DNA of 64,000 bases from Algoriphagus sp. PAP.12 (GCF_026652115.1 NZ_JAPPSQ010000019.1:1-64000); one strand, 5' to 3'; numbered from the stretch's first letter, positions 8,891 to 18,322 are shown. Notes: generated from the sequence alone by a model not told the origin. Numbers and translations are program-made.

Positions 8891-9880
8891 TTATCGTTTG
8901 ATTTTTCCGGAAGTTCCCGCAGCAACTTCTTCTACTTCTTCTTTACTTGATAATAGGATATCTCCTGGAACTGAATGTTTTAAAACACCTGAAGCCAAAG
9001 CAAATTCTATTGCTTCTTGTGGCTCCAAATGTTGTAATCCATAGATCAAACCAGCAGCATAAGCGTCTCCTGTTCCGACCCGGTCAATGATTGGGTTGAC
9101 ATCATAGGACTGACTGGAAAAGACTTCATTTTTAGAATAAAGTTCACCTGACATAGTATTGTCTGTTGCGCTTCTCGTAATCCGATTGGTCTTGCTGATA
9201 TATTTCAAATCTTTGAAAGTTTCAAAAGCATAGGTTTTGGCTACCTCAAAATTATCGAAATCCTTGTTTAGACATTGACTAAAATCTCTAGCTCCAGCTA
9301 TCATGACTGTGGTCAATTCCATTAACTCTGGCATAATTTCATGGGCCTTCTTCCCATATTGCCAAAGATTACTTCTATAATTCAAATCACCCGAAACGGG
9401 GATATTTTGACCCCTTGCTGCTTTTAAGATTCGCTTAGTAAGATCTGCAGATTGTTGGGAAATAGCTGGAGATATACCTGACCAATGTACCCATGAAACT
9501 GACCTCATGGCTTCATCCCAATCTGTATCATTCCCATCATACATGGAAAAACTAGAATCAAATCTATCGTAAATAATCTTGGAACTTCTTTGTAATGCCC
9601 CATTTTCCAGAAAATAAACACCGAGTCTGCCTGGGATAAACTTTACGAATTCTGTTGAAATGCCATTTTGACGAAGTTGAGCATCGGCTCGTTTACCAAG
9701 TTCATGATCTGGGAACGCTGTTATATGACTTACCGCTTTTCCCCAATAGGCCAAAGCAGCTCCAACATTTGCCTCAGATCCACCAAATTCAACATGAAAC
9801 TCATCTGTTTGTGCAAACCGGCTATTTCCAGGAGGAGAAAGTCTCAACATCACCTCTCCAAGGGTGATAATTTTCTTCAT
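8891..9880 (-). CDS. kdgK: 2-keto-3-deoxygluconate kinase, PfkB family
   Basis: This sugar kinase of about 329 residues is expected to phosphorylate 2-keto-3-deoxygluconate to KDPG. The N-terminal GEVMLRLSPPG and FGGSEANVGAALA substrate region, and the C-terminal DRVGTGDAYAAGL motif with the catalytic aspartate, are typical of PfkB KDG kinases. I chose the ATG at 9878-9880 (MKKIITLGEV); a TTG ten codons upstream is possible. Its stop is one base before the ATG of the KDPG aldolase, and the pairing itself supports the substrate assignment. Confidence 0.9.
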   Translation of the reverse strand: MKKIITLGEVMLRLSPPGNSRFAQTDEFHVEFGGSEANVGAALAYWGKAVSHITAFPDHELGKRADAQLRQNGISTEFVKFIPGRLGVYFLENGALQRSSKIIYDRFDSSFSMYDGNDTDWDEAMRSVSWVHWSGISPAISQQSADLTKRILKAARGQNIPVSGDLNYRSNLWQYGKKAHEIMPELMELTTVMIAGARDFSQCLNKDFDNFEVAKTYAFETFKDLKYISKTNRITRSATDNTMSGELYSKNEVFSSQSYDVNPIIDRVGTGDAYAAGLIYGLQHLEPQEAIEFALASGVLKHSVPGDILLSSKEEVEEVAAGTSGKIKR

Positions 9881-9980
9881 GATAATTCCATTGATTCTAA
9901 TTGTTCTCAAATTAGAAAATCAAGGTAGAATCTTAGAAATAATGTGAGAAAAAATTAGCGGAATCGAATGCAAAAAGAAA

Positions 9981-10002
9981 AGGGAACGATCAATCATTCC
10001 CT
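9981..10002 (-). terminator. Probable terminator of the 10 kb lipoprotein gene
   Basis: The short stem AGGGAA/TTCCCT (9981-9986 with 9997-10002) has a 10-base loop. On the minus strand it is followed by TTTCTTTTT. It lies 24 bases beyond the lipoprotein stop. The stem is only 6 bp, so confidence is moderate. Confidence 0.45.
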
Positions 10003-10025
10003 ATTATATCGAATTAGGATTCGGA

Positions 10026-10652
10026 TTATTTAAACATCAGGTCTGCTACGATTGCTGATTTTCCTTTTCCATTTGTGGGATTATAGAAGCCAGTAACCTT
10101 ACCAGTTCCTGAGGCATTTTCAAAAAGACCAATTCCACCTACGATGGTTACTTCAGCTTCAAATTCAGTTCTTGTTTCTGATATTGGGGTTGCGTAATTG
10201 GTTCCTGAAGAAAAGAAAAGCGCGTTCCCTTTCTTATCCATCGTAATTGAATGAACGTAGTCTGGGATGCCTATTAAACCCATTTCGGCAAGCGCATCTC
10301 CAAAAATCAAAGTAACAGGTACTCCTTCAGTTGTTGTTTCACCTGTTACTACTTGATTGATAAATGAAATTGACTTTCCCATAAATGTGGCATTTCCAAC
10401 ACCTGTACCAGGAAGCATAAATCCATTCGGAGAATCGACTTGGAAAATTGAATTAGAAAACTTCTCCTGATAGCGATAGAAGTCGCCCTTTCTTAGATTC
10501 TCACCTCCAGATACTATCCCTCCTGACAGCTCTTTCTCAATGGAAACCTCCTCGATTAGAGGACCTTCGTTTTCTGATATACAGGAAGATACCAGAATCG
10601 ATAAGACAGATAAAAATAAACCTGTCCTACCCATAAAGTGATTTTTTCTCAT
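10026..10652 (-). CDS. Lipoprotein with allene-oxide-cyclase-like beta-barrel pattern
   Basis: This 208-residue protein has an SPII signal with lipobox LVSSC (cysteine near residue 24). The body is all-beta. The segment VTIVGGIGLFENASGTGKVT is reminiscent of the GGTGKFENATG loop in dirigent/allene-oxide-cyclase-barrel proteins. That is only a pattern resemblance, and no enzymatic residue is obvious. The gene is monocistronic, with its own terminator candidate downstream and an AT-rich upstream region containing the inverted repeat at 10720-10734. A structural or small-ligand-binding role in the cell envelope is the most that can be inferred. Confidence 0.6.
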   Translation of the reverse strand: MRKNHFMGRTGLFLSVLSILVSSCISENEGPLIEEVSIEKELSGGIVSGGENLRKGDFYRYQEKFSNSIFQVDSPNGFMLPGTGVGNATFMGKSISFINQVVTGETTTEGVPVTLIFGDALAEMGLIGIPDYVHSITMDKKGNALFFSSGTNYATPISETRTEFEAEVTIVGGIGLFENASGTGKVTGFYNPTNGKGKSAIVADLMFK

Positions 10653-10719
10653 TTTAATAATTTTAAGGGTGATTGAATTAAATGGTGATTTGATTTAAAA
10701 ATACTAAATTCTTAATTTC

Positions 10720-10734
10720 AGAATACAATATTCT
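10720..10734. promoter_or_regulatory. Inverted repeat AGAATA-N3-TATTCT upstream of lipoprotein gene
   Basis: Perfect 6-base arms (10720-10725 and 10729-10734) lie 68 bases upstream of the lipoprotein ATG in a very AT-rich spacer. It could be an operator, but short AT-rich palindromes arise by chance. Confidence 0.25.
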
Positions 10735-10779
10735 AAAATTCTATAATTTGTATTTCAAACCAATAAAAATGCCAAAAAA

Positions 10780-11064
10780 TTAAAATTCAATCAATAAAAA
10801 TTTTGCATTACTACCTTTTGCTCTTATTTCTTTAGCTTTTTGATAATCCTTGGAATAATACCAATCCCTTGCACTATTTTTATCTGGGAACTCTAGCATA
10901 ACCAAACGATCGTGATTCCATTCCCCTTCTAAAGCTTCCACAGGGTTTCCTCTTAAAATAAATTTACCACCATACTTTTCGACTGTTGCTGGAGTGTGTT
11001 TTTTGTATTCTTCATAGGCAACTGGATCTTGGATATCTACTTCAACTATAACAAATGCTGGCAT
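10780..11064 (-). CDS. DUF1330 domain protein
   Basis: This 94-residue protein is a single DUF1330 (dimeric alpha-beta barrel) domain with the typical features AFVIVEVDIQDPVAYEEYKK, GGKFILRGN and DRLVMLEFPDKNSARDWY. The family has ferredoxin-like folds and no settled function. The gene begins 12 bases after the tolC-like stop, so it is probably the last gene of the exporter operon. Whether it takes part in the exported compound's metabolism is not known. Confidence 0.85.
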   Translation of the reverse strand: MPAFVIVEVDIQDPVAYEEYKKHTPATVEKYGGKFILRGNPVEALEGEWNHDRLVMLEFPDKNSARDWYYSKDYQKAKEIRAKGSNAKFLLIEF

Positions 11065-11076
11065 CGGATTTTGGAT

Positions 11077-12468
11077 TTAATTTTGAAAGCCCAAACCAGC
11101 TGCAACTCTAGTCTTGGCTATGGCAATCTGATATTTGGCTAAAAGTTCATTTAAAGTCAATCTGGAATCAAATACAGAAACCTCTCTGGCATTCACAAGG
11201 AAAAGACTACTTTCTCCAATTTCAAATTTTCTCATTTCTCCTGCTAGAAGTCTTTCCAAGCTTTCAACATTAGTATCATAAATTGAAACCTGATTTCCAA
11301 CTGTCCTTAAGTTATTGATTTCAGATTCCAATTTGGTTCGCAATTGCAATTCTTTCAATTCTCTGCTATTTTCCTTTAAATCAATTTTTGCTTTAGTCAT
11401 CCCCAATGAACCTCTTGCTTTTCTCCAGAGAAGTGGTGTGTAAACAGAAACTCCAAATTTGTAATTATTTTCAAAAAACTGGGATTGTTCAAATCCATCC
11501 ATACTTTCCACCAAGAAATTATATTTCAGCTTGACAACCGGTAAGATGGATTGTCCCTTGAGTTTTTTATCTATTTCCAATCCCGCAATCTCATAATTCA
11601 CCAATTGCAAGTCTGGATGAGAGCCGACAGCATTTCTTAATTCTTCAGGATCTATGGTATGATCGATATCTTCTGTTAGTTCTGAAGGGATCAGAAGTGG
11701 ATCCAAAATCATGGGTTCTTCTTCTTCATTCCACAAAAATGAATTCAGAATTTGCCCAGCTGAAAAATACTGGTTTTGAGCATTTTCAAGTCTATACTGA
11801 CGATTTAATAACTGAGTATATGCTTCTACTGTATCAATAGCTGCAACATCACCTTGTTCAAAGCTTTTGATAATTCCCTCATATCGAAATTGGGTCAATT
11901 CAACTGCTTCCTGAATAGCTATGAGGTTTGCATAGGTCAAGGACCAATTCCAATATGCTTCAAATCCCTTCAAATAAAGCTCATTCAGCATCTTCTGGCG
12001 CTCTACCTGAGTTGCGTCTTGATAAATTTGGGCCTGTCTCAAAGCTGCCCTTCTTTCATCCATAATCAACCCTTGCCCCACATTGACAGAAGCCCCAGCA
12101 GCAAATAAGCCCCCATTGGGAACTGTGCTTTCAGGGTTTAAATAATATCCTGAATTTTGTTCAAAAGTCCCATTAAGTTCGATTCCAGCCCAAGTTGGAA
12201 TAGTTAAGCCGGCTTCTCTTTTATCATAATAAAGGGTCTCCTTATAGTCTTTCTTATCTAAGTTTCCATAAAGCAATGGGTCAAAACCGCCTCGAGCAGT
12301 TCTAACCTGCATATCTCCCAGCCTCAACTGGATATCCGCTTGTCTGGCCAAGGGGTGGTAATTTTGAATCCACTCCATAAACACCTCAAATTGCAAAGTG
12401 TCTGTCCCCTGGCCATGAATGTTGAAGATCAGAAAAACAGAAAAAATAAGGGTTAATAGGTATTTCAT
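11077..12468 (-). CDS. TolC family outer-membrane efflux protein
   Basis: This 463-residue outer-membrane channel has a signal peptide ending near FNIHGQG. The rest shows the two long helical-hairpin repeats of TolC-type trimers: regular heptads around residues 160-230 and 350-440, and paired NSFLW/LRNAVGSHPDLQL elements. Length and layout fit the OEP family. Its ATG overlaps the TGA of the HlyD gene by 4 bases (ATGA), so the two are translationally coupled. It should form the outer exit of the tripartite exporter encoded upstream. Confidence 0.9.
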   Translation of the reverse strand: MKYLLTLIFSVFLIFNIHGQGTDTLQFEVFMEWIQNYHPLARQADIQLRLGDMQVRTARGGFDPLLYGNLDKKDYKETLYYDKREAGLTIPTWAGIELNGTFEQNSGYYLNPESTVPNGGLFAAGASVNVGQGLIMDERRAALRQAQIYQDATQVERQKMLNELYLKGFEAYWNWSLTYANLIAIQEAVELTQFRYEGIIKSFEQGDVAAIDTVEAYTQLLNRQYRLENAQNQYFSAGQILNSFLWNEEEEPMILDPLLIPSELTEDIDHTIDPEELRNAVGSHPDLQLVNYEIAGLEIDKKLKGQSILPVVKLKYNFLVESMDGFEQSQFFENNYKFGVSVYTPLLWRKARGSLGMTKAKIDLKENSRELKELQLRTKLESEINNLRTVGNQVSIYDTNVESLERLLAGEMRKFEIGESSLFLVNAREVSVFDSRLTLNELLAKYQIAIAKTRVAAGLGFQN

Positions 12469-13820
12469 TTTTTCTCTTTTGCCAATTGATCTTTTTGTTC
12501 CTGTGTATAGTAATCAGCCGGGAAACCATTGAGTTGTCTCCAGATTTCATACCAGACAGGCACATCATTTAACAGAGCAATTCCATCCGCTCCAGAACCC
12601 ATTCTAAGCATTTCTGGCCATGGTTCTTCTTCAGGATCTTCAATTACCAAGACGCGGTATTGATTATTGGATCCTGCAAATTGATCCATAGCTACAACAA
12701 CTCCCCCAAATGTTCCATTCGAAATCTGAGGCCAACCTGAAAATACAATCGCAGGCCAGCCATCGAATATAAATCTGACTTTATTTCCAACCTTGATTAA
12801 AGGCAAATCAACAGGTTGTACATACATTTCTACCGCCAACGAAGCATCGGCAGGAACAATATTCAATATGGCATCTCCTTCTTTGATTGTCTCTCCAATA
12901 CCAACTTGTAATGCTCTAGCCAAGTATCCATCTTGTGGAGCTAGAATATACCGGAAGCCAGTTCTAGCCTCATAATTGGAATACTGGTTCTCCAACTTCG
13001 AAACTGTCGCTTCAGCATCAAATTGGGAGGACATCGCGGAATACATATCTGATTCTGCCTTTGCTAATTTATCCTTGAATTCATTGTCTATCGTTTCCAA
13101 CTCAATCTTGGCGGAAATCAAAGCATTTTGACTGCTTAGATATTCATTTTCTGCAGCAATGACTTTGGTTTGCACATCTTGAAATGTCAATCTTCTGCTT
13201 TCTAAATCTGACAATGAACGTAAGCCTTCCTTATACAAAGCTTCCCATCTTGCCAATCGTTGTGCTCCGATATCATAATTGATCTGAGCCTGTTGGTATT
13301 TGATGCTATCTGACTCAACTTTTAGCTCCGACATCCTAAGCTTGTTTTCAGCTTGCTGGATCTTAAGTATATTATTTCTCTTTAAAGCCTCGATTTGGGT
13401 TTTTAGAGCATCTACTTTTCCACTATAAGATTGTGCAGATAAGGCTTTCGAATTAACCTGTTGTTGCGTTCTTGGCAAAAGCAAAGAATCAAAATATTCA
13501 TCTTTGATTTCAGATATACGCAGGATTGTATCTCCTTTTGCCACAAAAGCTCCTTCACTCACATACCATTTTTCTATTCTACCAGCTATGATAGAATGAA
13601 TGGTCTGAGGTCTTTGATCTGGTCTTAAAGCAGTGACATATCCCTTAGATCTAATGTTTTGAGTCCAAGGGAGGAACAAGATTAAGAAAAAGACTAAAAC
13701 AACAGCGGTTAAAATCCTTACTCTTTTCTGTGCCTCCTTGACAGGAAGTGTCATAACCAAACTTTTGGCTCCACTAAATGGAATTGATTCCTTTATTTTT
13801 GTTCTGGAAATATTCAGCAT
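12465..13820 (-). CDS. HlyD/EmrA-type membrane fusion (periplasmic adaptor) protein
   Basis: This 451-residue adaptor has one N-terminal transmembrane segment (about residues 36-52, LVFFLILFLPW). A first biotinyl-lipoyl half follows (SIIAGRIEKWYVSEGAFVAKGD, interrupted below family norms), then a long coiled-coil hairpin (about 110-290). The second lipoyl half (ILAPQDGYLARALQVGIGE) leads into a beta-barrel. This order is standard for HlyD. It links the inner-membrane ABC protein encoded 3 bases upstream to the TolC protein encoded downstream with a 4-base overlap. Confidence 0.92.
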   Translation of the reverse strand: MLNISRTKIKESIPFSGAKSLVMTLPVKEAQKRVRILTAVVLVFFLILFLPWTQNIRSKGYVTALRPDQRPQTIHSIIAGRIEKWYVSEGAFVAKGDTILRISEIKDEYFDSLLLPRTQQQVNSKALSAQSYSGKVDALKTQIEALKRNNILKIQQAENKLRMSELKVESDSIKYQQAQINYDIGAQRLARWEALYKEGLRSLSDLESRRLTFQDVQTKVIAAENEYLSSQNALISAKIELETIDNEFKDKLAKAESDMYSAMSSQFDAEATVSKLENQYSNYEARTGFRYILAPQDGYLARALQVGIGETIKEGDAILNIVPADASLAVEMYVQPVDLPLIKVGNKVRFIFDGWPAIVFSGWPQISNGTFGGVVVAMDQFAGSNNQYRVLVIEDPEEEPWPEMLRMGSGADGIALLNDVPVWYEIWRQLNGFPADYYTQEQKDQLAKEKK

Positions 13821-13823
13821 GAC

Positions 13824-15530
13824 TTATTGCCCTTTATTTTGAAAAGATTGATAGGATGCCTGATCTCCTTTGAAGGCTAGATTTCCTTCATCCAATACGA
13901 TAATTTCATCTGCCATTGAAATGGCATTTTCATCTTTGGTAACCACAATCAAGGTCCAATCTCCTGCCATGAGGTAACTTAGGATACGCAATTTGACATC
14001 TTCATACAGGTGCAAAAGGGCATTTTCCATTATCATCGCTTTTGGTTTACCCATCAATGATCTAGCAACTAAGATACTCTGGACTAGGCGTTTGGAAAGT
14101 CCCTTCCCTTCTGGCTGAAGTTCGGTATTCAGATCATCTGGCAATTGGTAGATGTAGTCTTTCAAATCCACCAAATCCAAAATGAATTCCAATTGCTTTT
14201 CATCAAATTCTCTTCCTACAATGATATTTTCTTGGATGGTTCCATGGAAAATCTGCTCCATTTCCAAACAATCTCCAACCATAGATCTAAACTTATCCAA
14301 TTGAATCATGTCAATTGAAAGATCGTTTACCAGGATTTTCCCCTTGTATTCCTCATAGAGGCCTGATAAAAGAGCCAAAAATGCTGATTTACCACTTCCG
14401 CTTTTGCCTGTTACCACGACTTTTTGACCTGGATTAATTTGTATAGAAATATCCTTTAGAATTGGTTTTTTAGCATCTAAAGGCTGGAAGGTCACGTTTT
14501 CCATTCCAAACTTTAGCCCTTTAGGTTCAGAAGTAATTACCTTTTCATTTCCTTTCGGGTTTTCCAATTCCAAATCCATAATATGACCCAATTTCTCAGT
14601 TGCCACCAAGGTGTCATAAACTGTTTCTAGTGAAAGAATCAGTTTTTCTACAGAGTTTACTACCAAAACAATAATTACCTCAGCCGCTACGAACTGGCCG
14701 ATACTGATTTGATCATTGATCAATAATAAACTCCCTGCTACTAAGAGACTAGAAACTATCAGGACTTTAAAAACAATCATGATTTTGTATTGAAAAATCA
14801 GGACGGCAAAGTGCTTGGATCTGAAATCAACGTAATACTGTAGCAACTTATCGGCTCTTAGGATCGGCAAACGACTATTCCCAACCAGTTTGAATGTATT
14901 GAGAGTTCTGCCGATTTCTTCCAACCAATAAGCGGTGTCATATTTATAGGAAGACTCTTTCAAGGCAGTTTCCATTCCTTTGGGACCTGTGATATAAAAA
15001 ATCAACCCAAGGATAAACACTAAGCCTAACCCGAATAGAATAAATGTCGGATGATAAATTGAAAGTAAAAGCAATCCGAATACTACTTGGAGTAATGCCG
15101 TGGAAAAATCTATCAGAATTTTAGAAAGTCCCTTTTGTAGATTGACCGTGTCGAAAAATCTATTGACGATTTCGGGACCGTATTTTCCATGAAGGATTTC
15201 TGCTTTTACCCTTGGAAGACGGTAAGCAATGGATAAGCCAGATTTAGTGAAAATCCTTTGTTGCAATTTCTCCATGATTTGGAGCTGGGAAATTTGAAGA
15301 AAGCCTCCAAATGCTACGCCTGCAGCTACAATCAATACCAAAATGATCCAAGAGGTTGAAATTCTCCCTCCCAAGATGAAATTCAAAATGGCCTGAATTC
15401 CCAAAGGCAGTGTCAGGGTAATCAATCCATTCAGGATAGCGTAAAAGTAAATGGAATATACTTGGCTTTTTTCTTCCCTCAAAAGCCTAAAAAAGCGTTT
15501 GAGAGGCGTGATACCAGAATTATTAGTCAT
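13824..15530 (-). CDS. ABC exporter with a degenerate nucleotide-binding domain
   Basis: This fused permease-ATPase of about 568 residues has five to six transmembrane helices in residues 20-310. Walker A is intact (GKSGSGKS, near 375). Every other ATPase motif departs from consensus. The Q-loop region reads VGDCLEMEQIF, with no Gln in the expected VPQD context. The signature LSGGQ is GLSKRLVQ. Walker B is AMIMEN, with Asp and Glu replaced by Glu and Asn. The H-loop His is Lys (VVTKDEN). ATP hydrolysis by a homodimer is therefore doubtful. I prefer the ATG at 15530, which overlaps the TetR stop by 8 bases; another ATG at 15593 would add 21 residues. It is followed by HlyD and TolC genes. Confidence 0.85.
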   Translation of the reverse strand: MTNNSGITPLKRFFRLLREEKSQVYSIYFYAILNGLITLTLPLGIQAILNFILGGRISTSWIILVLIVAAGVAFGGFLQISQLQIMEKLQQRIFTKSGLSIAYRLPRVKAEILHGKYGPEIVNRFFDTVNLQKGLSKILIDFSTALLQVVFGLLLLSIYHPTFILFGLGLVFILGLIFYITGPKGMETALKESSYKYDTAYWLEEIGRTLNTFKLVGNSRLPILRADKLLQYYVDFRSKHFAVLIFQYKIMIVFKVLIVSSLLVAGSLLLINDQISIGQFVAAEVIIVLVVNSVEKLILSLETVYDTLVATEKLGHIMDLELENPKGNEKVITSEPKGLKFGMENVTFQPLDAKKPILKDISIQINPGQKVVVTGKSGSGKSAFLALLSGLYEEYKGKILVNDLSIDMIQLDKFRSMVGDCLEMEQIFHGTIQENIIVGREFDEKQLEFILDLVDLKDYIYQLPDDLNTELQPEGKGLSKRLVQSILVARSLMGKPKAMIMENALLHLYEDVKLRILSYLMAGDWTLIVVTKDENAISMADEIIVLDEGNLAFKGDQASYQSFQNKGQ

Positions 15531-16200
15531 GTTGAATGGTGTTAGCAACCAATTGATGAAAGAATTGATACCTAGAGGCTGATTCCAGCCCATTCTCAGT
15601 CATTCCAGGTAAATGTTGAGAATGAAATGCCTGCATTAGACTGGATTCTAAAACTGTTGAAACTAAGGTCTTTGGGTAATTGTATCCAGGATTAATTTCG
15701 GAAATAATATTGGCTATCCTGTCACTGAATTTATAAACTTGAGTAAAAAGCCCGGTTTCATGTTCTAAATCTACTTCTTTTGTAAGAAACCCTTTCAATG
15801 CTTCATTCACTACGATATCTCTTAATGTTTCCGGGTTTAGGTATTCATTTTTAAGAAATATGGGGCCATCTGACATTAATCTAATAGCCATGGAAAGTCT
15901 TTCCCCCGGGTCAATCATATTGGCTGTTCCATAAACCAGATTGTGCTCCATCCATCCCCAATACCACGCGGATAAATAGAGCAATAGTTTATGTTTATTA
16001 TCAAAATACCTGTAAATAGCCGCTTCTGTACTACCAATTACCTGAGATAGCTTTTTAAAAGTAAAGTGTTCCAGTCCTAGTTCTAGAATCATTTTGGATC
16101 CCTCTTGCACTATTGAAGTGCCAAGTTCTGAACTGAAGGGTTCCTTTTGATATAAACTATTACTGACGTCAACTTTGATTTTGCTCAAAATTGCCTCCAT
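15523..16200 (-). CDS. TetR/AcrR family repressor of the exporter operon
   Basis: This 225-residue regulator has an N-terminal TetR-type HTH: ILELGLEHFTFKKLSQVIG, then STEAAIYRYFDNKHKLL at about residues 35-75. The C-terminal ligand domain is variable, as usual. It is the first gene of the operon encoding the ABC, HlyD, TolC and DUF1330 proteins, overlapping the ABC start. It probably autoregulates from the spacer at 16201-16420, where a good palindromic operator candidate lies at 16264-16282. The inducing ligand is unknown. Confidence 0.9.
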   Translation of the reverse strand: MEAILSKIKVDVSNSLYQKEPFSSELGTSIVQEGSKMILELGLEHFTFKKLSQVIGSTEAAIYRYFDNKHKLLLYLSAWYWGWMEHNLVYGTANMIDPGERLSMAIRLMSDGPIFLKNEYLNPETLRDIVVNEALKGFLTKEVDLEHETGLFTQVYKFSDRIANIISEINPGYNYPKTLVSTVLESSLMQAFHSQHLPGMTENGLESASRYQFFHQLVANTIQHD

Positions 16201-16263
16201 TGTCTTTTTTGGTTTTGATTTTTTACGGATTTTCAGCTGATAGGTTTAGTATAGCTTCTTTTA

Positions 16264-16282
16264 TTGTTAGTATTATTAACAA
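16264..16282. promoter_or_regulatory. Candidate TetR operator (19-bp palindrome)
   Basis: TTGTTAGTATTATTAACAA is palindromic in 8 of 9 base pairs about its centre at 16273. It lies 64 bases upstream of the tetR ATG in the divergent spacer toward the BCCT gene. A half-site, ATTATTAAC, recurs near 16366-16374. Size and symmetry fit TetR-family operators. Direct proof is not available from sequence. Confidence 0.5.
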
Positions 16283-16420
16283 ATAAATAAAATAAAGGTT
16301 TTTATTTATTGGAAAAAACAAGAATAGAAATTCATAAAATCCTCATTATTAATATTTAATACCTATATTATTAACTCATCACTTTGAGTTTGTATCGAGT
16401 ATAAAAGTTTTTTCAATTCC

Positions 16421-17950
16421 ATGAATTTTATTCAGAATTTCCGATTACCCATCCGAAAATCAGTTTTTTGGCCACCAATATTAATATTGGTTCTTACACT
16501 TTTTGCTTCCATTTTATATTCGGGAATTTTCGAAGAAAAAATGAAAGGTATTCAAGCTTGGCTGCTCCAACACTTTTCCCTTGGGTATAGCTGGCTTTCA
16601 TTTTTCATGCTTATTCTGGTTTTATGGGTTATTATTTCACCTCTTGGGAATTATAAAATTGGAGGTAAAAATACCCAACCTAGGTTAAGCTTTCTTTCTT
16701 GGTTTGCAATCGTATTATGTACCACCATTGCTGTAGGAATATTGTTTTGGGGAAGTGCCGAACCTTTATCCCATTTTCTATTTCCACCTTCTTTTAAAAA
16801 TATAGAATCTGCCAGTTCTGAATCCCAAGCTTTTGCATTAGGAGCTTTGTTTTTCCATTGGGGATTTACCCCTTATGCAATTTATACGATTCCGGCCCTC
16901 GCATTTGGTTTGCTTTATTATAATGGCAAAAACTCTTTTGAATTGGGCTTGATGCTTCGGCCTCTTTTTGGGCAAAAATTGCCAAGGGAATTGAATAATG
17001 GATTGGATATGTTTAGCCTTTTTGCAATGGTTTCAGGAATGGCTGGAGCTCTAGGAGCAGGAATTTTAAGTCTTTCAGGAGGTATTCTTCATTTAATTCC
17101 CAATTTATCGCAAGTTTTAGTACAGGTTTTTGTGACCTTCGGAATTGTTTCCACGTTTATCCTTTCTGCCAGTACAGGAATTGAAAAAGGAATCAAAAGG
17201 TTATCCCTTTTCAACTTATTCTTTTTCTTGGTCTTTGTTCTAATCTTCTTAATACTTTCAAAAGGCGGGAATTTCATCCAATCGATATTTCTTGGAATTG
17301 AAAATTATGGAAAAGAGTTTCTAGATCTGAGTCTTCAATTATCTGGGAAAGGTAATCAATGGACCTATGACTGGTCAGTTTTTAATTTTGCAATGTGGAT
17401 GGCTTGGGCACCTATGGCAGCTTTATTTTTAGGGAAAATAGCCAAAGGAAGAACTGTCCGGGAATTCATTTTGGTGAATTGCGTTCTACCCGCGATTTTT
17501 TGTTTGATTTGGATGGCGGTTTTTGGAGGAAGTACTCTGGAATTTGCAAGTCTGAATCCATCAGCCTATGAAAAAAGTTTTACTGAAAATGGCCCTGAAT
17601 CAATTATATATCTTCTTTTTCAGGATATAGGTTTTGAAAATCTATTGACATTCCTATTCCTTGTAGGAATGTTTATTTCTTATGTGACTGCTGCAGATTC
17701 CAGTACTGAAGCTATGGCAAGTTTATCTATGAAAGGTAAAACGAAAGATGTTTTTAAAGTACCATCTGGAATCAAAATAATCTGGGGACTTTTGGTTGGT
17801 GCTATAGCTTTTGTAATGATTTTTTACTCGGGAATAGATGGAGTAAGAATTTTATCTGCTATCGGAGGTTTTCCTGCATTTTTATTCCTAATCCTAATCA
17901 CTTTGAGCTTAATATTACTTTCAATCAATCCTTCGAAATATTTAGATTGA
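16421..17950 (+). CDS. BCCT family transporter (betaine/choline/carnitine type)
   Basis: This 509-residue membrane protein has about 12 hydrophobic helices. BCCT hallmarks are VGILFWGSAEPLSHFLFPP, FFHWGFTPYAIYTIPALAFGL, the conserved FAMWMAWAPMAALFLGKIAKGRTVREF helix, and TAADSSTEAMASLS. Such transporters take up glycine betaine, choline or carnitine with Na+ or H+. The glycine-rich GMGIG segment of osmoregulated members reads CTTIAVG here, so the substrate is uncertain. There is no long cytoplasmic C-terminal osmosensing tail. The gene is divergent from tetR and convergent with the DUF983 gene, overlapping its 3' end by 9 bases. Confidence 0.88.
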   Translation: MNFIQNFRLPIRKSVFWPPILILVLTLFASILYSGIFEEKMKGIQAWLLQHFSLGYSWLSFFMLILVLWVIISPLGNYKIGGKNTQPRLSFLSWFAIVLCTTIAVGILFWGSAEPLSHFLFPPSFKNIESASSESQAFALGALFFHWGFTPYAIYTIPALAFGLLYYNGKNSFELGLMLRPLFGQKLPRELNNGLDMFSLFAMVSGMAGALGAGILSLSGGILHLIPNLSQVLVQVFVTFGIVSTFILSASTGIEKGIKRLSLFNLFFFLVFVLIFLILSKGGNFIQSIFLGIENYGKEFLDLSLQLSGKGNQWTYDWSVFNFAMWMAWAPMAALFLGKIAKGRTVREFILVNCVLPAIFCLIWMAVFGGSTLEFASLNPSAYEKSFTENGPESIIYLLFQDIGFENLLTFLFLVGMFISYVTAADSSTEAMASLSMKGKTKDVFKVPSGIKIIWGLLVGAIAFVMIFYSGIDGVRILSAIGGFPAFLFLILITLSLILLSINPSKYLD

Positions 17951-18322
17951 ATTTTCCTCTTTGAATTTCAATTTTCCCATTCCATAGAGATAAAGGACCT
18001 TGGAGTATCGGAGCATTACAGGAAGTAAAAATAAATTGATCACCACTATTGTCGTGAGATACATCCAGAGTTCCGGATCAGCCACTAAGATATTGATGGC
18101 AACAAAGACAGTAATTACCAAAGCCACTGAAAACCCATAACTGATGTACATGGCTCCATCATAAAACCGAGGTTCTGGTTGGAAGTTTGCATTGCAACAA
18201 TCACAGGATTTGTTCATCTCTGTGAGCTTGTTGAAACTAAAAACTGAAACCGGAAACAAATTCCCTTTTCTACATTGTGGACATTTAGCGCCTAATATAG
18301 ACGAAACGATTCCTTTGGCCAT
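17942..18322 (-). CDS. DUF983 membrane protein with N-terminal zinc ribbon
   Basis: This 126-residue protein has a four-cysteine metal-binding head (AKCPQCRKGNLF and SCDCCNANF, residues about 13-45) followed by two transmembrane helices (about 60-80 and 88-105). The order is characteristic of DUF983. The function is not established. The gene's end overlaps the convergent BCCT gene by 9 bases, with no terminator visible between them. Confidence 0.85.
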   Translation of the reverse strand: MAKGIVSSILGAKCPQCRKGNLFPVSVFSFNKLTEMNKSCDCCNANFQPEPRFYDGAMYISYGFSVALVITVFVAINILVADPELWMYLTTIVVINLFLLPVMLRYSKVLYLYGMGKLKFKEENSI

